DNA of 64,000 bases. It comes from Elgaria multicarinata webbii (lineage: Eukaryota > Chordata > Lepidosauria > Squamata > Anguidae). Of the stretch, positions 32,873 through 43,920 are shown piece after piece (the first letter of the stretch is position 1; the number at the start of each line of letters is the position of its first letter). The notes beneath the pieces were generated by a model that did no database searches, was not told the DNA's origin, and saw only the letters and a list, made by a program, of their open reading frames with translations. The translations under genes and the position numbers were made by a program. The DNA lies in NCBI RefSeq assembly GCF_023053635.1, contig NC_086172.1, positions 126,145,681-126,209,680 of the forward strand, given 5' to 3'.

Positions 32873-33450
32873 GATTAATAAATGGATAAGATTGCCTGGG
32901 ACCAGGCCTACTTCTGGACCCTAGGTAAATGCTCTGAGATCCAGGATGGAAGAAAAGGAAGACATCAGCATACCAGTTATACTCAGCTGAACTGGACAAT
33001 AACTCTTCATGATAAACTGCTATTTAAAGTGTACGAGTGGTGTGTACACACAGCACATGTTTTGGTTTCAAGCCCCTGTCCAATTTTGCCTCCCAAAAGG
33101 GCAGGGTGGCAAGAAGGAGAGAAGGAAGGCTCCATGCCCCCCCCCCACTCCACCAAGAGGCCTTTTCAATGGGACTATTTGTTCTTCACCTGATGAAGAA
33201 CACCCAGATGGATCAGTGGTTTTGGCTGAGTTTCTCACTAGTCACTGTTTATCCTGCCTGACGGCTGGCCATGAGATACACACAGTCTCTCAACATATAG
33301 CAATTCCCTATTAATAAATGCAAAATTTGGAAACAAATTGCATTAAAAGATGCAATTAGCTTTAAAAATAATTTTAAAAATGCACACTCAAATGTATTTT
33401 TGCACCCTGGATACACGTTTGACACAGTCTGTAATGTTCACTTTTGTGAT
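32873..33450. repeat. 3'-flank module of ADAM E
   Basis: Matches the D flank to about 33270, then jumps (ggctggccat|gagatacacacag) to the gene-proximal flank, skipping about 600 bp present in D. No gene is seen. Confidence 0.6.
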
Positions 33451-35640
33451 CTACTGTGGAGTTTCTTCCAGGTTTGATTCAGCTGGACGGTATCTTGCCC
33501 TCAGTCTTCTAAACCACTTCATTAGTCCTTTCCTGTAGTACACAGCCAGGCCGATATTAATAGCAGCAGCAGTAAGGAAAAATACAGTTCCTGCAATAAT
33601 TGCCCCTTTGGAAAAACTCATGGTACGCTTCTTTGGCGGAGGAGGCCCACTGTCAGTGCTGCCACCAAGGCCTTTTTTTGAACAGTCTGGAGGGGTCCAG
33701 CCATAATCACAGTGACAATGTTTGTGGTTGTTGCATATTCCGTGATTATGGCACTTTGTGACATCACAATCATACTTCAAGAGGGACACATTTGCGCATT
33801 GTCCATCAATACACATCATGTCAGTGCCACAAGGGGTGCCATCTCTCACTGCTCCAATATCAGTGGTCTCTATTCCACTATGGTAGTCCGTACCCCAACA
33901 CTGCCTAGTACCTAGGACCGTTTGTATTACGGTATTGTGTTTCTCCAAAGAAGGCAATTTATCAATATTTTCACACTGGATTCGGCCACACAGGATGTTC
34001 TTGGCATCACATTTCCTGAAAGCCCCATGTGTAAGGCCACAGTTGCCAAAGCGATCACCTTGGACATTCGTCTTTTCGAAACAAGCATTTGAAGCAACTG
34101 TCGCTTTCTTGCCAAAGATCTTTTTGCACTGCCCATTGTGAGTAGTGCAATTTCCATGATAACAGTATGCACCGTCACTGCATGGAGCACCATCTTGCAC
34201 ATAAAGATCTTCAGGACACTCCTCGGAAGTCCCATTGCAGTACTCGGGGAGATCACAGACGCCATTCTGCCGTCTACAGAGCGTTCGTGCTGGGAGATAT
34301 TGACACTTGGCACAGCACCGTCCAAAAGCACAAGTGGCATCTGAATGCAACTTACAATTGGATCGGCAACAGGGATCCGACTCACATTGCTTTTCTGAAC
34401 CACAGTCACATTGCTCTCCATGTTCCACAACTTCATTGCCACAGTATTTCAGTTTAATTTTTTTATCAGGGTCTGGTGGAATTAACAAGCAAGCGGTGTT
34501 CCTTTTTGCAAAATACTCCTTATAACTGCAATTGCTAAACTTATCTGTGTTTGCTTGATATGCAGCCATAATGCACTTCTTTTGACTACAAGTACAGTAA
34601 TTTTCATCATGAGACATGCCAAGAACATGTCCTAGTTCATGGGCAAATGTGTTGGAAAAAGAGGACAAACTGGAAGTCATAAATGATTCAACGGCAGATG
34701 CCCAATCACTACAAATAGTTCCTACGAATGCTAATCCAAGTGTACTTCCAAAACTCTTATATGTAAACAAGTGACCAACATCATTTTCTAAGCGTTTGAG
34801 TAATGAAACACTTCTCCACTTAATGAAATCGTCAAGTGTGTCATCTATGCTATCAGAAATCTTTATGAGGTTCTTTGCAGACCAGATCTCCAGACCAACT
34901 AGAGTCAACTGAAGAGAAAGTGGCTCATACATTGAGTTTCCAAGATGGATGATATTCAGAACTTGTAAGGTGATAAAACTTTCATTTTTGCCAAACTGAA
35001 CATATCGCTCATGCTCTACCACAATTGCAACCTCTGCATACCTGATGTGTGACCACCACTCTGTTTCAGAAACACTTTGGGCTGCTACATTATCTACGTT
35101 CTGGATCATGGCTTTTTGACGTCTTTGGTGCTCCTCTGTTAACCCACACCTCATGCGGACTGCACCCTCTTTTTCTTCCAAGCGATACACCACATGTTGA
35201 AAGGTAGCAGATGCCTGGACAGGTTCTATTTCGTAGCTCCCATTTTCTAATTGAAAGAGACCCCTGAGTCCCCCTGAGCAAGTGCTCAGGGTGACCAGAG
35301 AGGAGGGTTTACCTTGTACAAAGCCACGGTAGAAACAGTCATCCCTGATGAAAGGATAGTCCACCTGGAGTTCCCCCTCCTTACTATAGGTGAAGACGGG
35401 GAGATGTTTAGGGACAAATCCCTTCTTCTGCCTGAGGTGCACCATATGGCCCTCCCCCTCAAGCTGTAGTAGGTAGGTGACATCCTGGGGTCCCCATCCT
35501 CCATATTTGGGGGTCAGTTTCCTTGGGATGGTCACCTCATACGAAGCATACTTAAAACCCTGGGGAATCTTATGAGCAGTCATGTCAGCTAGGATATTTC
35601 TCAAGAACCAAATGAGTAGACATGAGAAACCTCTAGTCAT
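33451..35640 (-). CDS. ADAM copy E, ADAM20/21-like membrane metalloprotease
   Basis: Single-exon ADAM of 729 residues from the ATG in GGAAAATGAC (alternative ATG at 35667). All domains are present: signal peptide, prodomain with Cys165, zinc motif HELGHVLGMSHD from 334, Met-turn CIMAAY, disintegrin, cysteine-rich, EGF-like, membrane span and basic tail ending NLEETPQ. Distinguishing residues are SNCKLHSDATCAFGRCC in the disintegrin domain (C, D and F have a SNCQF-type sequence), SFGSTLGLAF in the protease domain and SSLSSFSNTF before the zinc motif. The last is shared almost exactly with F. Catalytic residues are intact. Confidence 0.93.
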   Translation of the reverse strand: MTRGFSCLLIWFLRNILADMTAHKIPQGFKYASYEVTIPRKLTPKYGGWGPQDVTYLLQLEGEGHMVHLRQKKGFVPKHLPVFTYSKEGELQVDYPFIRDDCFYRGFVQGKPSSLVTLSTCSGGLRGLFQLENGSYEIEPVQASATFQHVVYRLEEKEGAVRMRCGLTEEHQRRQKAMIQNVDNVAAQSVSETEWWSHIRYAEVAIVVEHERYVQFGKNESFITLQVLNIIHLGNSMYEPLSLQLTLVGLEIWSAKNLIKISDSIDDTLDDFIKWRSVSLLKRLENDVGHLFTYKSFGSTLGLAFVGTICSDWASAVESFMTSSLSSFSNTFAHELGHVLGMSHDENYCTCSQKKCIMAAYQANTDKFSNCSYKEYFAKRNTACLLIPPDPDKKIKLKYCGNEVVEHGEQCDCGSEKQCESDPCCRSNCKLHSDATCAFGRCCAKCQYLPARTLCRRQNGVCDLPEYCNGTSEECPEDLYVQDGAPCSDGAYCYHGNCTTHNGQCKKIFGKKATVASNACFEKTNVQGDRFGNCGLTHGAFRKCDAKNILCGRIQCENIDKLPSLEKHNTVIQTVLGTRQCWGTDYHSGIETTDIGAVRDGTPCGTDMMCIDGQCANVSLLKYDCDVTKCHNHGICNNHKHCHCDYGWTPPDCSKKGLGGSTDSGPPPPKKRTMSFSKGAIIAGTVFFLTAAAINIGLAVYYRKGLMKWFRRLRARYRPAESNLEETPQ

Positions 35641-35767
35641 TTTCCTCCAATGTACGTCCACTGGTATCACATCCCCACAAGGGAAGCCCGCTCGCAGCGG
35701 TTGACAATGTGGAAGGGGCCTGTCTGTAGTTAGCAGTGGAGGAGGAGGAGGAGGAGGATTCTATACA

Positions 35768-35840
35768 TAGCAACAATCTATGGGCTTCCTTTGGAATGGG
35801 GGAGGAGCTTGGAAGGTCAAGAATGGAACAGAATGGCAGA
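35768..35840 (-). promoter_or_regulatory. Conserved ADAM promoter module, copy E
   Basis: GTTGCTATG lies 128 bp upstream of the ATG, with (GGA)7 between and the ttcctttggaatgggggagg box distal to it. Confidence 0.6.
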
Positions 35841-35943
35841 GTTATGGTGGGAATGAAATGATCCCCCAGAAGTGGCTGGCTAAAAGGGCTACCAAAGGAT
35901 GGGAACTTATTATCAAGGTATTCTGCCTCATTGATGTTTTTAG

Positions 35944-36190
35944 GTAAGAACATGAGAACATCAGAAAAGCCATGCTGGATCAGGCCAAGAGTCCAGCTAG
36001 TCCAGCACTCCGCTCAGACAGTGGCCAATCAGCTATTGACCCAGAACCCACAAGTAGGATATGAATGCAACAGCCCCCTCCCACTCATGTACCCCAATAA
36101 CTGGCATATAAAGGCTTACTGCATATAATTTTTGAGGTAGCACATAACCATTGAGAGCCTTCACCTCCAGGAATTCACCCAACCCCATTT
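35944..36190 (-). mobile_element. CR1-like LINE 3' end upstream of ADAM E
   Basis: Same shared insertion as at 19089 and 29233. Confidence 0.65.
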
Positions 36191-37065
36191 TAAAGGTAAA
36201 AGTAATCTCCTTTAAAGGTAAAGTTATACTCCTCTGACCTTGCCACTAGAAAATTCAAAGTCCCTTGGTAAGACATTTCATGTTGAACCTTGGACACAGA
36301 GTTCACAAAGCATGTGCCAATTGCTGGCCTTCCTTTGGTTGAGAAGAGGTGATTTAGTGCTCATCAGTAGTAAATGTGAAATGTCCAGTTGTATGGAAAT
36401 ACTTTCAACTTGTCAAAAATGACTTGAGCGGCAATTTTAGAAGCATTATTTATTTCCTTTCTATACCGTCCAATGACTGGAGCTCCCTTTTTCCTTTTTC
36501 TGTGATTGGCAACTCCAAGTGAACTGACTCCCAGTAAAACACATGCAATTGCCTTGGTCAGTTCAGGAAATAAGCCTGTGATGAAGGCTGAAAATCCCTT
36601 CTACCTACGTAAATACCTGAAAGGTTGTCTGCCCCCACATACAACCATTAGGCCACTGCGATAATCAGGAGAGGCCACGCTGTGCAGAGCCACATCTGGC
36701 ACCCACAGAGCAGCCGGTCTTCTCTGTGGTAGCACCCTCCCTCTGGAACGACCTCCCCTCTGCAATACGTCAGGCACCAATGTCCATGTGCTTTTTTTGA
36801 TGGTTAGTAAAAACCTACTTGCTTCCCCTGGCTTTCCCCCACCCCCAACCCATCTAACTGCTGCTATGCATTGGATGATGCACTGTTCTGTAGTTTGTCA
36901 TGAAGCGCTTCAGCATTTTAAAATGGTAAGTGGTTCGCAAATGTTTTAAAATAAATAATAAATAGATCCAATTTGCGGGATCTTGTCACTGCTTTCAGTT
37001 AAAAGAAAATAAAAATCTTGGGTGATACAAACATGGGCCTCTTGCTTGGACCTTAGAGATATTGT

Positions 37066-38094
37066 ACAAGATGTCTCCCAACACTAGAACTTCAGATCTT
37101 AATGACCCCACCAACATGGCTCAGCATCAGGTCGCTGCATGAGAGCCTGACACCTTCCTAAAAGTGAACCAGCGCTGGAGGATACTCAAGTCAAGAATTC
37201 AGTTCAACTACGACAGCATGGCACAAGGGGAGTAGGCTGTACCATGCACAGCAGGTTGGCAGGATCTGCTCCAATAGGACCTTGAGGTTCACCTGGTTGG
37301 GGCTTGGTGATGGCTTGGCATTTTTTCGTTCCCGTTGGTTCAGAGGAGCCCAGTGGGGGTGTGAGTTCCCAGCAGAAGTCCCTATTGGCATTGCATCCAA
37401 TGGAAGTGGCCTGCCACCAGCTGCCTTTCAGTGCTTGTTTCAATCACTTGCTGCCTGCTACCAAAGGGGAGATTTGAAGGGGAATACGTGGGTGTATTCC
37501 CCATACTTTTCAGATGGTTGAACGCAAGGATGAAGTCAAGAATTGGGAAGAGGAGAGGAGTTAAGGGGAAGAATGTCAAGGTGTCTTGGGCAAATTGGCT
37601 GGCTGGCTAACTAAGTTATAGGTATAGCCCAGCAAAAGCATTTGGACAGAGGGATAGTGCTAGCAAAGTACTAGGTGCTATTCAGAATACCTTTGGCCTG
37701 CTTGTCTGGGATATGATGGGGCCTTTGGACGCAAGATAGCTTTCAATTCTAAATTAAGTGGGATGTGAAGGGGCCAGAATATGGCTTCAATTCATGATGC
37801 CGGCCTGGCCCATCACAAGGAAGGCCCAACAGCACCTCATCCTGTCCCACCCAACTTGTCCTCACCTAGTGCGGGCTTTACCACCTGCCTTGCTCGGAAT
37901 TGAGCTCTTGGAGTGCTAGCACCAGGTATCTGTGCTACAACGTGCATCTATTCTTAGGATGCTCCCAGTTTAACAGGATAGAGGACCCAGGTAACCACAT
38001 CCAGAGTGTAAGTGAGACAACCTGTCCCCCTTTATCAAAGGGCCCAAGCCCAATTAAGTCAAAGCTTGGGCCCTATTTCTACCTGATTACCCAT
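37066..38094. other. Intergenic, no gene seen
   Basis: Sequence without a counterpart in the other ADAM units. I recognise no repeat family or coding domain. Confidence 0.4.
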
Positions 38095-38465
38095 ATAGCC
38101 ATGAGAAGAAAAGGCTGAGGGGAGACATGATAGCACTTTTCAAATACTTGGAAGGTTGTCACACAGAGGAGGGCCAGGATCCCTTCTCGATTATCCCAGA
38201 GTGCAGGACATGGAATAATGGGCTCAAGTTTCAGGAAGCCAGATTTCAGCTGGACATTAGGAAAAACTTCCTGACTGTAAGAGCAGTATAACAACAGAGC
38301 CAATTACCCAGGGAGGTCGTGGGCTCTCCCAGATTAGAAGTATTCAAGAGGCAACTGGACAGCCATCTGTCAGGGATGCTTTAAGGTGGATTCCTGCATT
38401 CAACAGGTGGTTGGATTCAATGGCCTTATAGGACCTGCCCAACTCTACTATTCTATGATTCTATA
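38095..38465 (+). mobile_element. CR1 LINE 3' end
   Basis: Plus-strand phrases such as gggagacatgatagcacttt and ggacattaggaaaaacttcc, then the terminal attctatgattctat repeat, are the hallmark of CR1 3' ends. Confidence 0.88.
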
Positions 38466-38699
38466 TCCCCCTTTGTGCATCTTAGAGTGTTCCCATTGGT
38501 TTGGTCACTAAGAGTGCTCCCTGATGAGCATGTTTAATCCTTGTAGAGTATTAGAACTGGGTCAGGCCTTTATCAGACTTCTATTCAATGCCATGATGAG
38601 GCAAGTCTCCCTCATCACTGCATATACATTTGTATATGCAGTGGTTAGAAACTTAGATATATGAGGATTTGGCTTCCCTGAAGCTCTTTCCTTTTGCAA

Positions 38700-39335
38700 T
38701 AAGGGCTTTGGCTGAGTTTCTCATCAGCCACTGTTCATCTTGCCTGACGGCTGGCCATTGTTCACATAGTTACCACTTTGTCATCTAAGCAACCTCGGGA
38801 ATGGGGGCTGGTCAGGGCCATGAGTCCTGGTTGCCCTCAACTAATCTCAATTTTGCCCGCCATATTCCTGGGATAAGGAAGTTGGTGACACCTTGTCACA
38901 CAGCCAGATGTCCAGTTTCCTGAAGTTGGCCCTTGCAGCTGGACAGTGCCAAGGCCTTTTGCCCGGTGTGCTTTGCAGTCTGGGAGAGGCAAGTGACAGA
39001 AGCCATTCTACCAATGAGTAGATAGGGAAATCAGCTTTTTTCAGAGCAGAGAGAGAAGCAGACGCTACGGTCCATCCTAGTCGATCAACTGCTTGAATTC
39101 TGGGTGATACTGCACATGGGGGGCTATCCACACGGACCTTAGGAGGTAAGCCTACCTGCCAATCACTTGCTGCATGGGGAAAGGGGTTTGCAGGTAGCAT
39201 GGCATCTTTCCATGTTTGAAGGATGCTGAAAGAGGTAGGATTGCCTGAGGGCGCTGGTAGGGCCTTTCAATTATTTGATGCTCAGTTAATCACAGAGAAG
39301 TCCTGTATCAGGCCAGAGGAGCTGAGGCGCCATGG
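38700..39335. repeat. Part of the D-type 3'-flank module, downstream of F
   Basis: Aligns with 25435-26060 and is absent from the E unit. Its presence here but not in E shows F did not arise by simple copying of E. Confidence 0.7.
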
Positions 39336-39344
39336 TAATGCCAG

Positions 39345-39715
39345 TGGTGGTCTCGAGTGAGGGGATATGCCCTTGAGCAGCCTGATCTTCTACTTCACCC
39401 TCTAGCAAAAGGAACTTGGGCTTCTGTTTTATCACAAGAAGGGGCTGCCCCTTAACCGGTGCCATTTATACAGTAGCCAAGAAGTCCCTTCAGCATCAGG
39501 CTCATGGTACCTGGCTAGAGGTGCCATGGTAACACTCACTGCAGCCTTGAGTGTGGGTATATGCCCATTTGCAGTTTTGACCCTACTTTGCCCTACAGGG
39601 GAAAGAACATGGGCTGCTATTTTATCTTAGGAAGGGGCAGCCCCTTCTCTGTACCATTTTGATGGTAGCCAAGAAGCCCCTTCAGACATCAGGCCTATAG
39701 AACTATTCCATTTGG
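39345..39715. repeat. Imperfect tandem duplication, about 185 bp period
   Basis: Two copies share phrases such as gatatgcccttgagcag / tatatgcccatttgcag and gtagccaagaagtcccttca / gtagccaagaagccccttca. Confidence 0.6.
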
Positions 39716-40639
39716 CAACCCAGACAGAATTGGGTCACCGCTGCTGCAGCGGACCTGGGGGGTGCCAAGATCTGGGCCATAGAGAGATGGCAGTCTTGGG
39801 CATGCATAAGCATACATTCGGAAAGGAAGATGGGTGCAGTTACCATAGATTCAATGTTGATAATTGTGCTCCTTTAACAGATTGGTGGAGACCACAGCCC
39901 TTGGGGGTCTTAATCTGCAGATACGGCATGGCACCTGGGCCAGCCGTAGAGTGACGCAATCTACTGTTGGCACGCAGTTGGGCTTGGTCAGTTGGCCTCT
40001 ATCCAGCGGGGTGGCAGGCGAGACATGCTGTGATGGCATCTCTTCCATAAGCAGTCCAGTCTGGTTGGTTTTGCCCCAATGCAAGTGTGGTGCCCACCTG
40101 GGAGGTGGGGGGGGAGAGAGAACAGGGTTCCTGGAGCGCAAGTCTGCAACTTTACAAGCTAGGGCAGTCCTGGAGGATATCAGGATGGCCAGATGTCTAT
40201 ACTGTGTGATCAAACTTGTTCCCTCAGTGCCAGAGGCCTAAGGGTGGGGAAGTCCTTACTTTAAATAGGGCAATGATGAAAGTCAATAGGTAAATTCATC
40301 CATCTCCAAGGATTGGCAGGGATGTGCGATCCACCACTATCATGATATTTTGTTTCCATGGTTATCAATATCCTTTTTGCAATGACTTTGCTACAATAGC
40401 ATCAAATCACTGAGATAGCAAAACTTTCAGTTGCACTACCATTAGGGGATTTAATTGCAATATTATCATGGATGTTTGATCATTATTTTAAATCTACTGA
40501 TTAGCATTTTTACAGATTTTAAATCCCTTCTTTTTTGCCATGATGTATTTTTATTAACGTCTGTGTACTTATATGCTGTAATGGCAGTCTGTTGACTGTA
40601 AATAAAGATTGACTGATTGCAATATTACCCCTGAACAGC
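39716..40639. other. Intergenic, no gene seen
   Basis: Unique-looking sequence. The end (40540-40620) reads tgtaaataaagattgactga, which looks like the tail of a retroposed element. Confidence 0.4.
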
Positions 40640-40988
40640 CAGCAAACCCTGAGTATAGGAACTCCTTTATTCAAACAACGTCACCGATTATGTAGGTTTG
40701 GTGGGAATAAACTCAGTTTCGGGGACAGGCATTTTCTCAGAGACTATGGTCCTCCATTGGAGAGAACAATGTCTTTCTCCCAGATAGCGAAAGACAGAGA
40801 TTTCTGAGACCCATTGGATAGAGACAGTCTAAACATATAGCAAAATCCCTATTAATGAATAAGTTGCATTAAAAGAACAGTTTTAAAAATGATGAAAAAA
40901 ATGCACATTCAAATTCATTTTTGTACCCTTCTCTTGATTATTTCCTGGATACACGTTTGACACAGTCTGTAAAGGTCACTTTTGTGAT

Positions 40989-43178
40989 CTACTGTGGAGT
41001 TGCTTCCAGGTTTGATTCAGCTGGACGGTATCTTGCCCTCAGTCTTCTAAACCACTTCATTAGTCCTTTCCTGTAGTACACAGCCAGGCCGATATTAATA
41101 GCAGCAGCAGTAAGGAAAAATACAGTTCCTGCAATAATTGCCCCTTTGGAAAAACTCATAGTATGCTTCTTTGGCGGAGGAGGCCCACTGTCAGTGCTGC
41201 CCCCAAGGCCTTTTTCTGAACAGTCTGGAGGGGTCCAGCCATAATCACAGTGACAATGTTTGTGGTTGTTGCATATTCCGTGATTATGGCACTTTCTGAC
41301 ATCACAATCATACTTCAAAAGGGACACATTTGTGCATTGCCCATCAATACACATCATGTCAGTGCCACAAGGAGTGCCATCTCTCACTGCTCCGATATCA
41401 GCTAGTCCCATTCCACTATGGTAGTCCGTACCCCAACACAGCCTAGTGCTAAGGGCCGTTTGTATTACGGTATTGTGTTCCTCCAAAGAAGGCAATTTAT
41501 CAATATTTTCACACTGGATTCGGCCACACAGGATGTTCTTGGCATCACATTTCCTGAAAGCCCCATGTGTAAGGCCACAGTTGCCAAAGCGATCACCTTG
41601 GACATTCGTCTTTTCGAAACAAGCATTTGAAGCAACTGTCGCTTTCTTGCCAAAGATCTTTTTGCACTGCCCATTGTGAGTAGTGCAATTTCCATGATAA
41701 CAGTATGCACCGTCATTGCATGGAGCACCATCTTGCACATAAAGATCTTCAGGACACTCCTCGGAAGTCCCATTGCAGTACTCGGGGAGATCACAGACGC
41801 CAGTCTGCCGTCTACAGAGCGTTCGTGCTGGGAGATATTGACACTTGGCACAGCACTGTCCAAAAGCGCAAGAGGTGCCTGAATGGAACTGACAATTGGA
41901 TTGGCAACAGGGATCCGACTCACATTGCTTCTCTGAACCACAGTCACATTGCTCTCCATGTTCCACAACTTTGTTGCCACAGTATTTCAGTTTAATTTTT
42001 TTATCAGGGTCTGGTGGAATTAATAAGCAAGCGGTGTTCCTTTTTGCAAAATACTCCTTATAACTGCAATTGCTAAAAATATCTGAGTTTCCGTCAGTTC
42101 CAGACATAAGGCACTCGTATCGACTACAAGTACAGTATTTTTCATCATGAGACATGCCAAGAATATGTCCTAGTTCATGGGCAAATGTGTGAGAAAAAGA
42201 GGACAAACTGGAAGTCATAAATGATTCAACGGCAGATGCCCAATTACTACAAATTGTTCCTACGAATGCTAATCCAAGTCTATGACCATAATTCTTATAT
42301 ACAAATAAGTGACCAGCATCATTCTCTACACGTTTGAGCAACAAATCAGTTCTCCAATCATTGAAAGCCTCAAGTGTGTCCTCCATGCTGTCAGAAATGT
42401 TTATGAGGTTCTTTTCAGACCAGATCTCCAGACCAACTATAGTCAACTGAAGAGAAAGTGGCTCATACAATGAGTTTCCAAGATGGATGATATTCAGAAC
42501 TTGTAAGGTGATAAAGCTTTCATTTTTGCCAAACTGAACATATCGCTCATGCTCTACCACTATTGCAACCTCTGCATACCTGATGTGTGACCACCACTCT
42601 GTTTCAGGAACACTTTGGGCTGCTACATTATCTACGTTCTGGATCATGGCTTTTTGACGTCTTTGGTGCTCCTCCGTTAACCCACACCTCATGCGGACTG
42701 CACCCTCTTTTTCTTCCAAGCGATACACTACATGTTGAAAGGTAGCAGATGCCTGGACAGGTTCTATTTCGTAGCTCCCATTTTCTAATTGAAAGAGACC
42801 CCTGAGTCCCCCTGAACAAGTGCTGAGGGTGACCAGAGAGGAGGGTTTACCTTGTACAAAGCCACGGTAGAAACAGTCATCCCTGATGAAAGGATAGTCC
42901 ACCTGGAGTCCCCCCTCCTTACTATAGGTGAAGACGGGGAAGTGTTTAGGGACAAATCCCTTCTCCTGCCTGAGGAGCACCATGTGGCCTTCCCCTTCAA
43001 TCTGTAGTAGGTAGGTGAGATCTTGGGGTTCCCATCCTCCATGTTTGGGGGTCAGTTTCCTTGGGATGGTCACCTCATACGAAGCATACTTAAAACCCTG
43101 GGGAATCGTATGAGCAGTCATGTTAGCTAGGATATTTCTCAAGAACCAAATGAGTAGACATGAGAAACTGCTAATCAT
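40989..43178 (-). CDS. ADAM copy F, ADAM20/21-like membrane metalloprotease (mosaic)
   Basis: Single-exon ADAM of 729 residues from the ATG in GGGAAATGAT; an in-frame ATG at 43205 would add nine residues. All domains and zinc ligands are present: Cys165, HELGHILGMSHD from 334, Met-turn CLMSG in place of CIMA. The protein is a patchwork: EEHQRRQ in the prodomain as in E, VENDAGHLFVYK and YGHRLGLAF as in C, SSLSSFSHTF as in E, a unique SGTDGNSDIFSN after the Met-turn, then SNCQFHSGTSCAFGQCC and ALSTRLCWGTDYHSGMGLAD as in D, and a tail GLMKWFRRLRARYR as in E. Gene conversion or recombination among the copies is the simplest explanation. Likely an active surface protease. Confidence 0.92.
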   Translation of the reverse strand: MISSFSCLLIWFLRNILANMTAHTIPQGFKYASYEVTIPRKLTPKHGGWEPQDLTYLLQIEGEGHMVLLRQEKGFVPKHFPVFTYSKEGGLQVDYPFIRDDCFYRGFVQGKPSSLVTLSTCSGGLRGLFQLENGSYEIEPVQASATFQHVVYRLEEKEGAVRMRCGLTEEHQRRQKAMIQNVDNVAAQSVPETEWWSHIRYAEVAIVVEHERYVQFGKNESFITLQVLNIIHLGNSLYEPLSLQLTIVGLEIWSEKNLINISDSMEDTLEAFNDWRTDLLLKRVENDAGHLFVYKNYGHRLGLAFVGTICSNWASAVESFMTSSLSSFSHTFAHELGHILGMSHDEKYCTCSRYECLMSGTDGNSDIFSNCSYKEYFAKRNTACLLIPPDPDKKIKLKYCGNKVVEHGEQCDCGSEKQCESDPCCQSNCQFHSGTSCAFGQCCAKCQYLPARTLCRRQTGVCDLPEYCNGTSEECPEDLYVQDGAPCNDGAYCYHGNCTTHNGQCKKIFGKKATVASNACFEKTNVQGDRFGNCGLTHGAFRKCDAKNILCGRIQCENIDKLPSLEEHNTVIQTALSTRLCWGTDYHSGMGLADIGAVRDGTPCGTDMMCIDGQCTNVSLLKYDCDVRKCHNHGICNNHKHCHCDYGWTPPDCSEKGLGGSTDSGPPPPKKHTMSFSKGAIIAGTVFFLTAAAINIGLAVYYRKGLMKWFRRLRARYRPAESNLEATPQ

Positions 43179-43300
43179 TTCCCTCCAATGTACGTCCACT
43201 GGCATCTCATTACCCCAAGGGAAGCCCACTTGCAGCTGTTGACAAGGTGGGAAGGAGCCTGTCTGTAGTTAGCAGTGAAGGAGGAGGAGGATTCTATACA

Positions 43301-43375
43301 TAGCAACAATCTATGGGCTTCCTTTGGAATAGGGGAGGAGCTTGGAAGGTCAAGAATGGAACAGAATGGCAGAGT
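43301..43375 (-). promoter_or_regulatory. Conserved ADAM promoter module, copy F
   Basis: GTTGCTATG lies 123 bp upstream of the ATG; the box ttcctttggaataggggagg carries one change. The trinucleotide tract is GAA followed by four GGA. Confidence 0.6.
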
Positions 43376-43479
43376 TATGGTGGGAATGAAATGATCCCTC
43401 AGAAGTGGATGGCTAAAAGGGCTACCAAGGGATGGGAACTTATTAACAAGGTATTCTGCCTCACTGATGGTTTTAGGTA

Positions 43480-43725
43480 TGAACATGAGAACATATGAAA
43501 AGCCATGCTGGATTAGGCCAAGGGTCCATCTAGTCCAGCACTCTGCTCACACAGTTATTAATCAGCTATTGACCCAGAACCCACAAGTAGGATATGAATG
43601 CAACAGCCCCCTCCCACTTATGTACCCCAATAACTGGCATATAAAGGCTTACTGAATCTAATTTTTGAGGTAGCACATAGCCATTGATAGCCTTCACCTC
43701 CAGGAATTTACCCAACCCCCTTTTA
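43480..43725 (-). mobile_element. CR1-like LINE 3' end upstream of ADAM F
   Basis: Same shared insertion as upstream of C, D and E. Flank similarity to those copies fades at about 43920. Confidence 0.65.
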
Positions 43726-43920
43726 AAGTTAAAAGTAATCTCCTTTAAAGGTAAAGTTATACTCCTCTGACCTTGCCACTAGAAAATTCAATGGGTCTTG
43801 GTAAGACATTTCATGTTGAACCTAGGATACAGAGTTTACAAAGCATGTGCCAATTGCTGGCTTTCCTTTGGTTAAGAAGAGGTAATTTAGTGCTCATTGG
43901 TAATAGGCATGAAACCTCCA

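Larger units (their letters stand above)
30424..37065. repeat. Segmental duplication, E unit
   Basis: This is the second copy of the unit. It begins with ccttagagggttctatggct, the same point at which the D-unit LINE enters homology at 22806, fused to the end of the D 5' flank (gtgtttgctctcag). Homology of its 5' flank to C and D ends near 37065. Confidence 0.8.
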
